Below are positions 35,498-47,875 of a DNA stretch of 64,000 nucleotides, in pieces. The notes beneath the pieces were generated by a model. That model saw nothing but the letters and a program-made list of their open reading frames with translations, was not told where the DNA came from and did not search any database. Location: NCBI GenBank assembly GCA_032209605.1, contig JASFXZ010000039.1, positions 1,860,001 through 1,924,000 on the forward strand. Direction: 5' to 3'. A program made the translations under genes and the position numbers. This DNA comes from Mactromeris polynyma. Its lineage: Eukaryota > Mollusca > Bivalvia > Venerida > Mactridae. Positions within the stretch are counted from its first letter, which is position 1. Every line of letters begins with the position of its first letter.

Positions 35498-38400
35498 AAA
35501 GTCCTCGTAATTGCTAAGTTATTGAAATATTTTAGTTCCGCTTGGTTAAATTATTGCAATTTGCTGACAATTAACTAGTTTACTGTTGGAGAAATGGCTT
35601 TTGATGAAGAAGACAAATAAAAAAAATTCATGTCTCAGCTTAGGTAGAATTTCAAAATTAGCAGGATTGTGTCTTGTACAGTGGGAGCATTTAATAGGTA
35701 AAGTATTACAGTAACCTATAAACAACAGACATGTGTTTTATAATGAATCCCCAATGAATTCAATGTTGTAAGCATAGAAAATCTACTACAAAAGATGTCA
35801 AGTCTGTGTTCAATTAAATTGTAAGAATGGGAATTATTTTCCTATCCAGTCAGATTGCGTTATCATCTATTTCTTTATTGCTGTAATATCAGTGTAATAT
35901 TATACAAGAAAGAAGATTTTAGCCTCATTATTATACCCATATTAAGGTATTTAATGGACATTATATGTTTATACGAAAGTTCTGCCTGTCATTTGTGCCA
36001 CTTAAATTGTCTATGAATTCTTTGGTAATGAATTTTTATGGGAAGAGAATTTAGTGAAAAAAGTACTAAGAGGGTGAAAAGGTGGCCTTTTCATGTTTGC
36101 ATGTTAAAGTCGTGTATTCTTGACCTTCAGTTTTGAATGCCTACCGGTATGTGAAATACTAAAAGTTTTCATAGCATTTTTTATCAATTATGAAGCATGT
36201 AGAATTAAAATGGGAGAATAATCCCTGCAATATATAGTGATTGAAATGAATACAGAATATGTCTGTGCTGACAATGGAAACAATTCATTTAAAATAATTG
36301 GTCAAGTGAAATATGGGTTAAATGGAATGGATGAAATTGATTATTTTATTTGTATACACAATTTGGCGATGGTCTATTGATAAATAAGGTACCGGTATAT
36401 GAAGTACATGTGTTGTTCAGTGTAAGACTGTAGAGTGGCATATAAGTTTTATATCTTATGGGTGGTGTTCTTGACTTATTTGCATTTTCGAGTTTAAATC
36501 ATTTAATATTTTAATCATGATTAAAATCATCAATACTAGGTATAAGTCACTAATAGCTTTTTAACTTTTGGCTACATGTATGTTAAATTTGTCAGATGGT
36601 CAAATTGGTCAGTCCCAGGTAGGCAGTTATTAAACACCAAATGTCTGAACGTGTACTTTTATTTTGTAAGAGCTTTAGCCCAGACAATAATAACCGATAA
36701 TCATTAGTGACAGAAACAGGTAGAAATAACTAAAGTTGATAATTATGGTTTTAAATACTGCTTGATTTCCTTATAAATCTTACTTGGTGACAGCTTAAGC
36801 AATCTCTGGATGCAATTAAACTTGGGTTGCAAACTCAACACTGTTTGTTCGCTGATATCCGACCCTCCTGGTTTTTTTACTACCGATTAAGGATGATAAT
36901 TATGTGGTCATCTGATCCCTTGTGAGTCAGTCATGTTCAGCTTGGATACGGAAAGAAAATTTGTTAAAATGAGAATTGGTAATGATTTACATTTCTGACT
37001 AACTTTCTAAGACAAATATTTTCTCAGGTAAATTCTTAATGTTGCCTAGTCATGCAATATGCTGTGAAGATTACAATTTAATAGCATCAAGTGGGTTGAG
37101 TTTGATATCAAGATGCTAAAATCGATGTGATAATTATTGTTATGATCTGATATGCGATAGGTTGTTTGTTTCGATGAATGTCTGCATGCAGACGTTATGA
37201 TGTAGCGAAGCAATAAATACCGCATAATGTGTTCTATTGTGACCATTGTCATAAATTTTCTACAACTAATTTGCCAGCAAATTTACAGATACAATCTTTT
37301 CCTCATAGAACTCATGGCCCCTTCTTAACCCCTAATCCAAAACCATTCTACAAAATTACCATGAGTTTTAGCTAACATAGCCCTTATACAGCCTTAAATT
37401 TGTATTTAATTGCCAAATTCTAAGTCAATGAATCCATTCTAGGCATTTAAGCTCAGACTGGTTTAGAATGATATGCAAATAAGGCTTGTTAGACTGCGTT
37501 AATGTTTCCAGATTTTCTCGTCAATCTGATTTAGTCTCATCTTATTCATTATAAGGGAATTAAAGTGTGTCACTCAAATATGAATTAGCTTTAATTATAT
37601 GGCTGAATCATTATTGAATAATATTGCCCTGGCTTCTGTTTTTCCTTCTGAATTTATTTTATATCTGTAGTTTTTTAAAAATGACGACCTACATGCAATT
37701 AGTTCAAGAACATGTACAGGGTACTAAATGTTCATAAATTACCTTCGATACATATTTATATACTGACCATTGTGATAACCGGCCGGTACTGTTTCACATA
37801 TTTCTAATAAGCCTCAGAATACAGGTTTTGTTGATTTTGATTGCTGTGAGCTAAAACACATGTTATCCAAGTGAATTGAATTGTCAAACACGTGGATGTT
37901 GAACTTTGAAAGTATGTTCATCATTTCAGATCACTTAGACATAATGTAGTGAAGATTTTCAAAATGGCCAGTTGGCTCTTTTGACCAGTATATAATATCA
38001 TAATTCTTGTATTTTATGTTTTCATTATTGCTATTATATTGGTAAGTTGATAGACTGCCCAGATTGCAGAAAAGTTATACCTTTATCAATGCTTTAATAA
38101 CTAAGAGATTATCAGTTAACTAAGCAGGTCAGTGTTTCTGGGTGTCCTTGTAGTGCTTCCATAAATGTTTATGTCCTGTGAGACACTGAAAAATTCTCTG
38201 TAAGAATGACAGGCAAAAAATTATGATGATTTTTTATTACATTCAGATGTCTCGTGGCAATTTGCCTTAAGAGTACATTGAATATGAACTGGTACTGCTG
38301 TTGTTATTGTTTGTCTTTATTGTCTGAACTGACCTACTTGGAGTGGTAACATTTTGTACTCTGTGTTTCCAATTATATTGTGCTGATTTTACCTGTGCTG

Positions 38401-38705
38401 ATTTTGAAAATATGGACATGTCATTGAGTACAGAATGTATTCTTATTTTGTATCAATTGGCTTTTGACTAAAGCATGTTGCTTTGTAATAAAAGTAAGAA
38501 TTATCCGGTGTTCAAATTAACTGAGCAGTAATAAAGGCATCTTATTTTAGACTGACAATGACTAATTAATGCTTTGTTTTTCAGTATTTTCTTTTGGTCC
38601 TTTTCTGGTGTTAGTGATTAAAGTTAACAAAGCATTGTGAGTACTCATTGACTTTGTACCATTTGGCAATAACTCCATGGTTAAGGAGTACCTAAATGTT
38701 TATAT
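35498..38705. other. Gene-free stretch
   Basis: About 3.2 kb of AT-rich sequence with no supported gene, element or array. The minus-strand open frame at 37,046-37,252 has no recognisable domain. Confidence 0.5.
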
Positions 38706-39535
38706 ACTCAAACGCAAAAAAAGTATGCACTTTTGATTTTTTTATTATTCTAATTCTACAAGGTACAAGTTGTCAAATTTGAAACATACGAATATCAGTT
38801 GTTATGATTTATAGCAACAACGAAAATTCAGTCAAACTATGGCTAATTATTATGTAATAGCCCGAATTGCGATTTTGCAGAATTTCCACGTGGAAAATGT
38901 ATTCACAAGTACAAGTGGCCAAACTTGTTTTCTCTACATTCTTTCACACACGTATAGTGTGAATATCACTGTAGATTTAGAAAATTTATAACAGAGAATA
39001 TGCAACGACTATCAGAACGTCAGCATATTGACGACTAAATGATGCTGTTTAGAGGTGACTGACCATCGCTTCAGTTTCACGGGCACTTAATTGCCATAGA
39101 AACGCTATAATCAAGTTACATGATAGGTTTATGCAAACGGGTATGCATCCCCGATCAGACAGGCCACGGGTGACTGGCATCAGACTGGAGCGTCACTATA
39201 AGTTGACGCACATGAGATGTCAGTATCAAACTGCCTCTGCTACAGTTATTAGAGGGAATGTCATGGTCATACCAGTTATTATTGCAACATTAACATCATT
39301 TTGCTACAAATTACAGTGAATCTATGCAAGAAAACACCCCTTTGGCTATTTGTTTATTTTTCTTTTGGCCCTTACTTCATGTAGGCGCGTCGTACGTTTT
39401 AACGAAATTCAAACCAAAAAAATCAACACTTTGGTTAGAAGGGTAATTGAACAAGCTATACAACGATACCACAATTGATAATATTCCGTCATTGAATTTT
39501 CAGAAAATCAAAATATAAAAAGTGCACATTTGAGT
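38706..39535 (+). mobile_element. Tc1-like DNA transposon relic with inverted ends
   Basis: The ends are TATACTCAAACGCAAAAAAA, then GTATGCACTTTTGAT on the left, and a near complement, ATCAAAATATAAAAAGTGCA followed by CATTTGAGTATA, on the right; TA flanks both. Inside, on the plus strand, 39,000-39,300 encodes a broken N-terminal helix-turn-helix region: MQRLSERQHID, a stop and frameshifts, then IKLHDRFMQTG, DRPRVTG and RHYKLTHMRCQYQTASAT. RPRVT followed by DRH/ERH.KLTHMR is typical of Tc1/IS630-type transposases with paired HTH domains. No DDE catalytic region is present, so the copy is internally deleted and dead. Length ~830 bases against about 1.3-1.7 kb for complete Tc1-like elements. Confidence 0.75.
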
Positions 39536-39568
39536 ATATATTGTGGTCATTCCACCATACACTTGCAC

Positions 39569-39674
39569 GTGACCTCACAACAGTCAACACTCGTTATAAC
39601 GACCATGTTTGTTCCATGGATGTGACCTCACAACAGTCAACACTCGTTATAACGACCATGTTTGTTCCATGGAT
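39569..39674 (+). repeat. 53-bp tandem dimer of a pogo/Tigger-like terminus
   Basis: Two identical 53-base units (39,569-39,621 and 39,622-39,674) each hold CAGTCAACACTCGTTATAAC and GACCATGTTTGTTCCATGG. CAGTC...TCGTTATAACGACC is the style of pogo/Tigger element ends. A weakly similar TTGTAACGAATGACTATGTG block follows at 39,762-39,781, possibly the other side of a small MITE. Confidence 0.7.
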
Positions 39675-40129
39675 TGCTGTATTGAATATGTCTTTAGATC
39701 AATGACACAATGTGCAGATTTGTTTCCACCAGATTTGTGTCATTAAACGAATATTCTGTTGTAACGAATGACTATGTGACTACAGTGACTTTTTGTTCAC
39801 ATATGACTGCACTGTAATGTAACAAACTTGGGTTCCAAACTTTACTTTTAAACTTGACCATATATCGTCTGTTATATGACACAGTTTTATGAAAGCGAAA
39901 GCTTTGCTCAACTTATATTTTCTAACTACATTGCAGGCTTGTCAAAACTTTTTGTATTAAAGGATAATTTCTGAAAAGTAAGGGATCTGGCCAGGGCAAA
40001 AGGGGCCATTTAGTCCCCTTTGTTGGTGCAGGGAAAGTCAGGTATTTTAAACAACCTGAGATAGAGAGACGAGGGAGAGAGAAGTGGAAGCACCACATCT
40101 ACATTATTGATTTTGTGCCATATTGTTCT

Positions 40130-40640
40130 GAGTAAGAAGATTTTTTTCAAGTTTTCAGGTTTCCATATTCTACAGAAAACATATGACCCTCAGGGGCAGA
40201 GCTAGGTTTTGACATCAGGGGCATGATTTGAACACTCTTGGTAGAGGATCACTTGACAATGCTTAGCTTACAAAATATGAAAGCTCTTGGTGTTCTGTTT
40301 CTGGACAAGACATTTTTCAAAGATATTCTCTGTGTAAGTCTTTGTAAAACATGTGATCCCTGGGGTGGGGCCTAATATTGACCCCAGGGACAGTATTTGA
40401 AAACTCTTAGTAGAGGACCACGAAACAGTGTAACATTGAAAGTATGAAAGCTCTTGGCTTATAAATTCTGGTTTAGAAGATTTTTAACATTTTCAGTTTC
40501 AAAATCTATTTTTAGCTCCTGCAACATACTATCTAATGCATTTGAACAACTTAGAAAAAGGACCAACCAAAGAATGTTCCTTTAGGAATTTGGAGTAGTT
40601 GTCGTTTGAATGAAAAGTTAGCCGACGGCTGATGGAAGCA
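40130..40640. repeat. Bivalve-type dispersed repeat, two tandem units
   Basis: Two units share ATATGACCC or ATGTGATCCC, CAGGGGCAG or GGGGTGGGGCC, TTGACATCAGGG or TTGACCCCAGGG, TTGAACACTCTTGGTAGAGG, ACAATG or ACAGTG and ATGAAAGCTCTTGG. A tail follows with AATCTATTTTTAGCTCCTGC, AGGACCAACCAAAGAATGTTCC and GCCGACGGC. Non-coding. The minus-strand open frame 40,529-40,717 lies in the tail. Confidence 0.7.
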
Positions 40641-42203
40641 CACATGCACGCACAAACAATTTGCCATGATATAAGCTTAGAATTATCCAGACCATGCTGC
40701 TTGTCCTCACCAAACAATGCTTACATTAAGTCTTGATGTTATGATATAGAATTGCTAATCAGAAGGACTGTGTAATTCTGTACTAGACCATTCCTGATTT
40801 ATTACTTCATTATATGTACATCATTACAACAATCCAATACAAAACAATAAAGATATTAGACTTTTGTAGATAAATGAGTAGATAAATGCGTTCAATACAA
40901 TCATGAGTCGTTTCCGTACTGATACAAAGGGAACTAGCCTATTATAGGCCAGAGACCAGGAATGCCATGGTGACAGTAATTCTAACATATTGCTCCAATA
41001 AGCACCAATAAATAAGAGCAATCAGATCAGTAAGTGCTCTGGAACATGAGTAAACCTCAAAGCAACTGAGTTGTTCTCATTTTCCCCCAGTATCTCTAAT
41101 TACTTTCTATGATATAGCTCCTATTATGGATATATTTTGTGCAATATTTTTATCTTCAGATGTTGTTTCTTTGTTTTAAGAGATTTTGCTATCTAAATGG
41201 AGATAAGTCAATGAATTATATTTTATTTTGTATTTGTTATTGCAGAATATTTTGCAAATATTAGAAATTGCTTATTTGGTTCAACCATGTCAGATCTATG
41301 ATGAAGATCACCTTTTAAAAATCAACAATGTATGGTCAACAAAGAATATTTTCCAATTTTCTTAGATTTGTTTATATGTCGGACTGTCATTCATTAATTA
41401 TAATTGTTGTCTGTAGAAATTTGTTTTGATAAAAATAATGCTATTAAAAGTGATCATAATTTTGTATTGTAGAAATTACGATTTTGTGGTAAGAAACGCA
41501 ATCAGATCATAAAAATCTGCTATGTACAAGACATCAATTTTATTTTACTGCAAATTGGCACAATGCTATTTTGAAATAGACAGAATCTATTGTAAGAAGT
41601 ATTTACAGCATCCTTTTGTCGGGCGTCTAGATCAGATTACCAAATATGAATATAACTCGTGTAATGGACCACAAAAATAAATAATGTATAGTGCTTAATC
41701 AGATTTTTCGCGTCTGTATCGATATATCTTATTGCAAAAACTCATTAACAACAATAGAATATATTCTTTACTTATCATATTGCACCATAATGTGTTCGAA
41801 AGTGATATATCTTAGATCGTATCAATTGGCTACTTTAAGAAATTCCATATCTCATTATATTTGCAAATGTTATATTTTGATGAGAATAATGCCAGAATTT
41901 TATCTTTTTCTACCTTAATTATGTAAATGTTGATGATATATAACAGTTCAAGTTTCAAATATTTGTGCAAATGATAATGTACAAATATTACGATATGGAA
42001 AAATATCAACAAATTGTAATAAATAAGTCATCTACATGGTAACACTATAACTGAAGTAAAACAAAGTAACTTTATATTCAGTTTTCTGGATAATTGTTCA
42101 GAGGGCATAAGATGTGTTAGTAAGGCAACTTCTGACTACATTATACTTAAAACCCACTCAGTTGCCAAAGAAGGAAAATAAAAACAACATACAACGTACA
42201 TAC
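40641..42203. other. Gene-free stretch
   Basis: AT-rich, no supported element. Several short open frames of hydrophobic, low-complexity translation. Confidence 0.45.
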
Positions 42204-42296
42204 CATGTTTCCAAGTTTGGTGTTGAATGTTACAGAAACAGTAAACACTGACGCAGCTGAAAGAGTCGTCCTTTTTGCAGATGAATTTCTCTGGTT
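42204..42296 (-). CDS. Candidate cysteine-rich coding exon
   Basis: On the minus strand a 93-base segment lies between a good acceptor (ATGTTTTGTTTCAG) and a good donor (ATG|GTATGT). It is open in the phase giving PEKFICKKDDSFSCVSVYCF, then CNIQHQTWKHG, with cysteines at spacing C-x7-C-x4-C-x-C. Read this way, both ends split a codon after its first base (phase 1-1), and 93 is a multiple of three. Symmetric 1-1 exons are typical of extracellular domain modules. A second phase is also open, so coding is not proven. I recognise no domain and found no compatible neighbouring exon within the window. Confidence rests on the splice signals and composition only. Confidence 0.4.
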
Positions 42297-43330
42297 CTGA
42301 AACAAAACATTTTGCATGTTTATGATCTTTCAATGTTGAACACTTCAGATATATGAGCTGGAAGGTTTTTTGTGTTTGAAAATACCACCATAAAATGGTG
42401 ACGGTTAATTGGTTGCAATGAAGCTTCATTTTTTACCTTCATTTCTCATTTCCTGACAACATATGAGTTAAGATTAATTGAATTATATTGTATGACTTAA
42501 TTTAGAAACCTGAGTGTGGTAATCAAATGTGTATACCTAAAAGCGTATTGTACAAAATTATTCAACACTATTCCTTTTGTGGTAAAAAGTAACCAATCGC
42601 ATTATTCAAAAGTGCATAAATTTGGGACACAGTAGATAAATATATTTTAAGTTTTGAAAATCAATTATATATTGAAAATTAAGTCATATTATTATATTTA
42701 ATCTATTGTTTTAAACAGCAATCTTTGATACATGTTTTCATGATTATAATAAAGATCTCTGACGAATATATTTCCGTAAAAGAGTTAAATAATCGGAGTA
42801 CACATCATTGGACATTAAACCTTCTAGAATCCATATATCAATTTTGTGAGAATTTTTAGAACAGAAGGGTATATATCATTCACTGACCATTGGCAAGTAA
42901 TTAATTAGCCAATTATCTTATTGATTAGTCCAGACTAGAACTATAAAACAAACACTTATATTCTATATATATATATATTTAGAAATGCTAACAATTTCCC
43001 TGTATTCCAAACTCTAGCTCATGGAAAATTCAAGAAATTGGAAGCCATCACAGATCTGAGCATATTTACGTATACTTCAGTTTATAAGACTTTGATATGA
43101 TGTACAAATATACGTTAACCCAGTCACAAACTATATATAGCACTTTGATACAAAGTGAGATTGCTGTCAATGATATCAAACCAAAATGATATAATTATGA
43201 GCCTTAAAACATTACCCCATGAACAGTTCAGTCTTAAGATCCTGTGTATATCAGTAAGGTTTCTGGCGGTAGGAAGTGTGAGGCTGGGTGTACTCTTAAA
43301 CCACTAGAAACCCTCAAGGACATTTTTGCC
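42297..43330. other. Gene-free stretch
   Basis: AT-rich with a short TA microsatellite near 42,965-42,980. No supported gene. Confidence 0.45.
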
Positions 43331-43426
43331 TCTGAGAGTTCTTGGCATTACTCCTCTGAGAGTTCTTGGCATTACTCCTCTGAGAGTTCTTGGCATTACT
43401 CCTCTGAGAGTTATTGGCATTACTCC
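43331..43426 (+). repeat. 24-bp tandem repeat, four units
   Basis: The unit TCTGAGAGTTCTTGGCATTA plus CTCC occurs four times; the last has TTATTGG for TTCTTGG. As 24 is a multiple of three it gives an 8-residue ESSWHYSS-type repeat in the open frame 43,244-43,591. That frame also has a hydrophobic C-terminal half, but there is no other sign of a gene. Confidence 0.9.
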
Positions 43427-43704
43427 TATAAGTCACCTATCAGTTACATTTATGTGTTATATACCATTTGCCTTTCTAATTGTTTACAATGTATGGTTGT
43501 ATTAACATGGTTCCTTGTGCTTTTGGTGTGGGTGGCTATGTTCTTTGTGTGTGGCATTTACTGCTTGAATTCCTTATTCATGTTTGTATGAAATGGTTTA
43601 CCTTAAAGACACACATACATGTACAAGCTTTGTAAAGTTTGTGAACTTATTTTTACAGTTTCCAAGACTTCCTGTACCAAATGAAATTGATGTAAATATT
43701 ACTT

Positions 43705-43760
43705 GATGTGAAGAGTGCTTATGCAAGCCCACGATGTGAAGAGTGCTTATGCAAGCCCAC
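43705..43760 (+). repeat. 28-bp tandem dimer
   Basis: GATGTGAAGAGTGCTTATGC plus AAGCCCAC is present twice in perfect tandem. Confidence 0.9.
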
Positions 43761-44509
43761 GTGTTGTGAAAAACTTGGAAAGTTGATTGATCTGATTACA
43801 GTTAGGTGATGACTTTTAATGTTTAGATAGCATTGCACTTTGTTACATTACAATATTGTATATGCAGGCGGGACAATTTATGATGCAAATTTATACATCT
43901 ACAATTAGAAGATGTGTTTGACATTTATTCCTGAGTTTGATACAAGTCCCAAGGTATTTTTCACCATTTGATATTATGCATGGTTCTGAATAATAATGTT
44001 TGCATGATATTTGACCTTTTATAGACGTAAATTATGCTTGATCGCAATTTCAATTAACTGCTCGCTATAGATAAATGGAAATTGAAATAGATGCAGAAGT
44101 TTATCTAGGTGCATGTGTCATTTATATGGGGATACATTATACATTGTTTTCATGAAATTTTCAAGAAATTGTTATTGAAGCTGTATGTTCATTGAAAAGG
44201 CCAAAGGGTTCTTAAATTTTTTTGATTTGGTCAAATCCTCATTGTGACTGGCATCCTTTAAAGAACATACAATAATGAGAATTTTATCCGAATGTGGTAA
44301 TGGTGTGAATGCTTGCATGATATTGTGTAACTACATACACTTTCACCCTAAACAGGCTTTTTTTGACACAATCTTGTAGTGTAAAATTACCTCCCTTTAG
44401 TGTTGCTCCCGCGCAAAAATTTGTGAGCTCAACATACCGGGTATAGCCCATTGTTATAGTGCTGTTACATTGACCACATACTGGTGTATGAACTTTCAGA
44501 ACCGATCAT
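43761..44509. other. Gene-free stretch
   Basis: No supported gene. AATTACCTCCCTTTAGTG at 44,386 shares the ACCTCCCTT word of the 35.2-kb inverted repeat. Confidence 0.4.
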
Positions 44510-44705
44510 GTCAAATCATGTTGGAAGTCAAGGTGACACTTGAGGTAAGCGCTCATATCAAACCTAGTCGGGACTATATTTTTTTGCACTCTGCATTAAA
44601 CAGTGTTATTTGCCTCAGGGAGAGGATGTGTGGCAGACACATTGGACACATACCCATATTTCAAAGGTCAAGGTCATACTTTAGGGTCACGAATCATGAC
44701 TAATC
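44510..44705 (+). repeat. GTCA-type dispersed repeat
   Basis: Contains AAGTCAAGGTGACACTTGAGG, TCAGGGAGAGGATGTGTGGC and CAAAGGTCAAGGTCATACTT, then AGGGTCACG. Similar in style to the repeats at 46,930-47,330 and 56,385-56,560. The 77-aa open frame across it is not a gene. Confidence 0.5.
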
Positions 44706-46929
44706 ATGGCCAGTAAAGTAAAGTACACATATACTAGCATGAATCCCTGATATTCTTTTTTCCTTCAATCAACCATCTGCCAAATTCAGGAGTAAATACA
44801 AAAAATGTGTTTTGCCATAAAAAAAATATTTCCACACCAATTTGATATTCATATGGATAAAAAAAATATTTGATTTGCTTTTTTTGTTCGGACCAGTTTG
44901 TTTTATTCTAATGTTAGTTGTTCAATTTTATTACAGTGTCTTCTACATTTCCCAAGAAAATCTTGATTCGTCTGCTTTAGGTTAAATGATTGGCCTCCGT
45001 CAAAATCTATTCTTTGTTATTGTCATAATAAAATTATTTGCAGAATGGTTTATTGATTGTTGGGAGAGAATCTTTTTGTAATACCTGCTAGTATTTGAAA
45101 ATGCATTAGTGTGTTCAGTTTTGTGGAATATTTTCCAGAAAAGCAATAAAATCTGTGTTTCAAAGACATGATATAACTGAATTTTCCCTGCTGCTTAAAT
45201 CTAATATTGTCTATTTTATGATATTGTATGTTTTATGATGAACTGATGAAGTAAATTTGAAATTTGCTCATGTGTATAATAACATCGAGCACAGATTGTT
45301 GTAAATCATTTATAATATTGTATATTACAGTGTAGGACTTTGAACTCCACTCTCATAACAAACCTCTGGAAGCAATCTGCGATATTTACCATAAACATCT
45401 TTAACAAACATAATGCCATTAATGGTAATGTAAGCCTGTAGAGTGTCAAGCTTGCATTAATATATCATGTTAGAATGAAATCCTAATGAAACCTCACCAC
45501 TTTACATTTTCCATATTTACCTCAAAATATCCACCAATTTCGTTAACTTCACTGTTGTAAGACCATTGCTTATTTGTATGTCCTCTTGTTTATACTCCGA
45601 ATATACATTACAGGTGAAAAATTTGAAAAAGTGCTATATGTAATCCTGTAACGGTATTGAAAATTAAATGGGTCACAAAACATAATTCTTCATTGCCTGC
45701 TTTTGAGCTCAAACTTTTATCTTCAACACGCCTTGCTATCAGACCCTCTTGATTGATAGCTGATAAATATTAGCTTTCTCCTTGATTATGACGAAAAAAA
45801 CTTAATGTTGCGCAAAACTTATCTCTTTTTTTGGCATTTACTACTTATGAGTGATAATTTTTGGAATTCTTTCAATTCATGGCAGCTTTATTGCAAAATG
45901 ATATCTTTATCAGAATTATTGAAGTCTCAAATCTTGTTGAAATTGATAAAAAAAATTGATTTTAGAAAAAATGTGTTAATTAATGTACAATACAGTAGTC
46001 AAAAAGATTCAAGTTAAGCCCTGTGTTCAGAAAGGAAATCAGGATTAAGATCGGGTGTAGCTTCTTTTAATGTAACTTAAAATATTGAATATGCAAAGCT
46101 AACTTTTTAGCATATATTTGTTTATATTTTGAAAAAGAAGGTATTTTTTAAGTTAAGACCAATTTTAATCATAAAGCATAATTAATGAATTTCTCAACGA
46201 AAAAGTAAAGTTTTACAATGTTACTTTTAGGATCAACTTGATTCAGATCATTTGATCCTTTGTGAAATTGATGTACAACTCAAATTTGCTATTTCTTTCA
46301 TTATTGTGTTTACCTAAATATCGATTATAGGGGTTTTGTATACAACCTTTTTACAGCAAGTTCAAATGATATCACATGATTTTAACAACCTTCCCACCCT
46401 ATACCCAATATAATGGATAAATCAATAATGAAAGCCTTATCGAATTGAGTTTATAAGTATAGGAACTCTGCATGAAACTCGACAAGTCAAACAAAGCATG
46501 CAAATACACCAACCTAATGTGAAAATACAAACATAAACAAAGGCCTATAGGGACACAAGACACAGACATAAATAATGGCTGAATATAGAAATATGTCTGC
46601 CTTGGAATGGTCAGTGGCAATATGGTTGTGTCACTTAGGGTTTACATCTGGTCCTCGGTGACACCTGTCTGTTAATTAAACAGTATTATAAATATAGACA
46701 ATGTTTCACAAATCCACAGCATCATTCATGACAACACAGAATGTTTGTAGATAATACATGTATAACAGTGGACCTGAAAGGACAGTAAAATATGCCAGTT
46801 ATCAGAGGTCAGAGCAATTGTCAGAGAAGCCTTCAAGAGCAACACCATCTTTCACTTGCAAGTATTTTTCCCAACATCATAAAATTGTCATCTAGATTAT
46901 TGAATATGACTACACAGACTTTGATAATT
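44706..46929. other. Gene-free stretch
   Basis: AT-rich. Open frames at 45,805-46,017 and 46,399-46,620 have no recognisable domain. Confidence 0.45.
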
Positions 46930-47330
46930 ATTGTCGAACCTGCTAGCGGTGAGCTTAACATAGTCGCCATGAAGACGGATCGGTGTATGTGTGTGTGTGC
47001 AGGACCACCCAGATTTGTTTTTGTCTGGATCATTTCTCTGTTATTTATTTGGGGGATTTTAAGATTATACGGCACAAATGTTCACCAAGGAGAGAGGGTG
47101 TATCACATGCAAAGCCAGTGTCTGTAGCTCAAAGGTCAAGGGCGCACTCAGAGGTCACAGGTATAAAATGCGTATACAATCATTCAATTTTATTTGTATC
47201 TCTGACTAGTCCTTGGAAAAACAATACTGTCAATAGTATGAAATAGTGTGATTGTGAAATTGGCAAGTTTCAATCTGTGGGCAAAGGTCAAGTTAACATT
47301 GACCATTAGGTGGAAGTCCTTGTCTGCTGG
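46930..47330 (+). repeat. GTCA-type dispersed repeat with GCGGTGAGC leader
   Basis: GCGGTGAGCTTAACA, GTGTATGTGTGTGTGTG, then GTGTCTGTAGCTCAAAGGTC, GAGGTCACAGGTATAAAATG and a second GGTCAAGTTAACATTGACC block. The block order matches 56,385-56,560. Overlapping open frames on both strands here are repeat-derived. Confidence 0.6.
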
Positions 47331-47479
47331 ATAACTTAAGAATTGTTGAGCTTTTAGACAATCTAGATCATACCCATGCATAACATCTCTACTCACATCT
47401 AGGTCATCATATTAATTACAATCTTCTCACTAACAATGCATATTCAGAGGTGGGGGGGCATAATGTCTTACATAAAAAG

Positions 47480-47875
47480 ATTTATTACTTGTTTTTGGTC
47501 ATGGAGCTTAAATGAAGTTGCATAATCAGTGAGGATCATATAATGACTTTTCCAGCTATAAGGATGGAGGAAGACCCTTGTTGCCCCTTCTAGAATTTTG
47601 AGCATAGACAGGCACCTGTGTAGAACCACGGACATTCCCCAAGCCAGCTAAATAGCTTCCTCACATACAAAGTCTATATCCATGGTGGTATTGCATTCCC
47701 CAAGCCAGCTAAATAGCTTCCTCACATACAAAGTCTATATCCATGGTGGTATTGCATTCCCCAAGCCAGCTGAATAGCTTCCTCACATACAAAGTCTATA
47801 TCCATAGTGGTATTGCAGCAGTGAGGGGCAAGTGATTTGATATCAGAGACTATAACCATTTGTCCATGGGGGCCA
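47480..47875 (-). mobile_element. tRNA-derived SINE, near full length, with internal triplication
   Basis: Read on the minus strand from 47,875. A tRNA-like head (GGCCCCCATGGACAAATGG, TTATAGTCTCTGATATCAAA and TCACTTGCCCCTCAC) is followed by a body with AGCTATTTAGCTGGCTTGGG, GTGGTTCTACACAGGTGCCT, GGGTCTTCCTCC and AGCTGGAAAAGTC. The tail ends in CCAAAAACAAGTAATAAAT. Head, GTGGTTCTAC core and GGGTCTTCCTCC block match the plus-strand copy at 20,130-20,300 and are known to me from bivalve SINEs. The A box is partly visible and the B box is lost. A 61-bp segment inside the body is present three times. Confidence 0.75.
47634..47816 (-). repeat. 61-bp tandem triplication inside the SINE
   Basis: Three units start at 47,634, 47,695 and 47,756 (ATTCCCCAAGCCAGCT ... 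CCATGGTGGTATTGC), differing at two or three positions. High identity between units compared with the decayed tRNA head suggests the triplication is younger than the insertion. Confidence 0.92.

Noticed and set aside
43244..43591. 115-residue open frame with ESSWHYSS repeats and a hydrophobic tail
   Set aside because: Driven by the 24-bp tandem repeat; no splice or promoter context and no family resemblance.
46792..47396. Overlapping open frames of 68-111 residues on both strands
   Set aside because: They lie largely in a GTCA-type dispersed repeat and have no domain; opposing overlap suggests chance.
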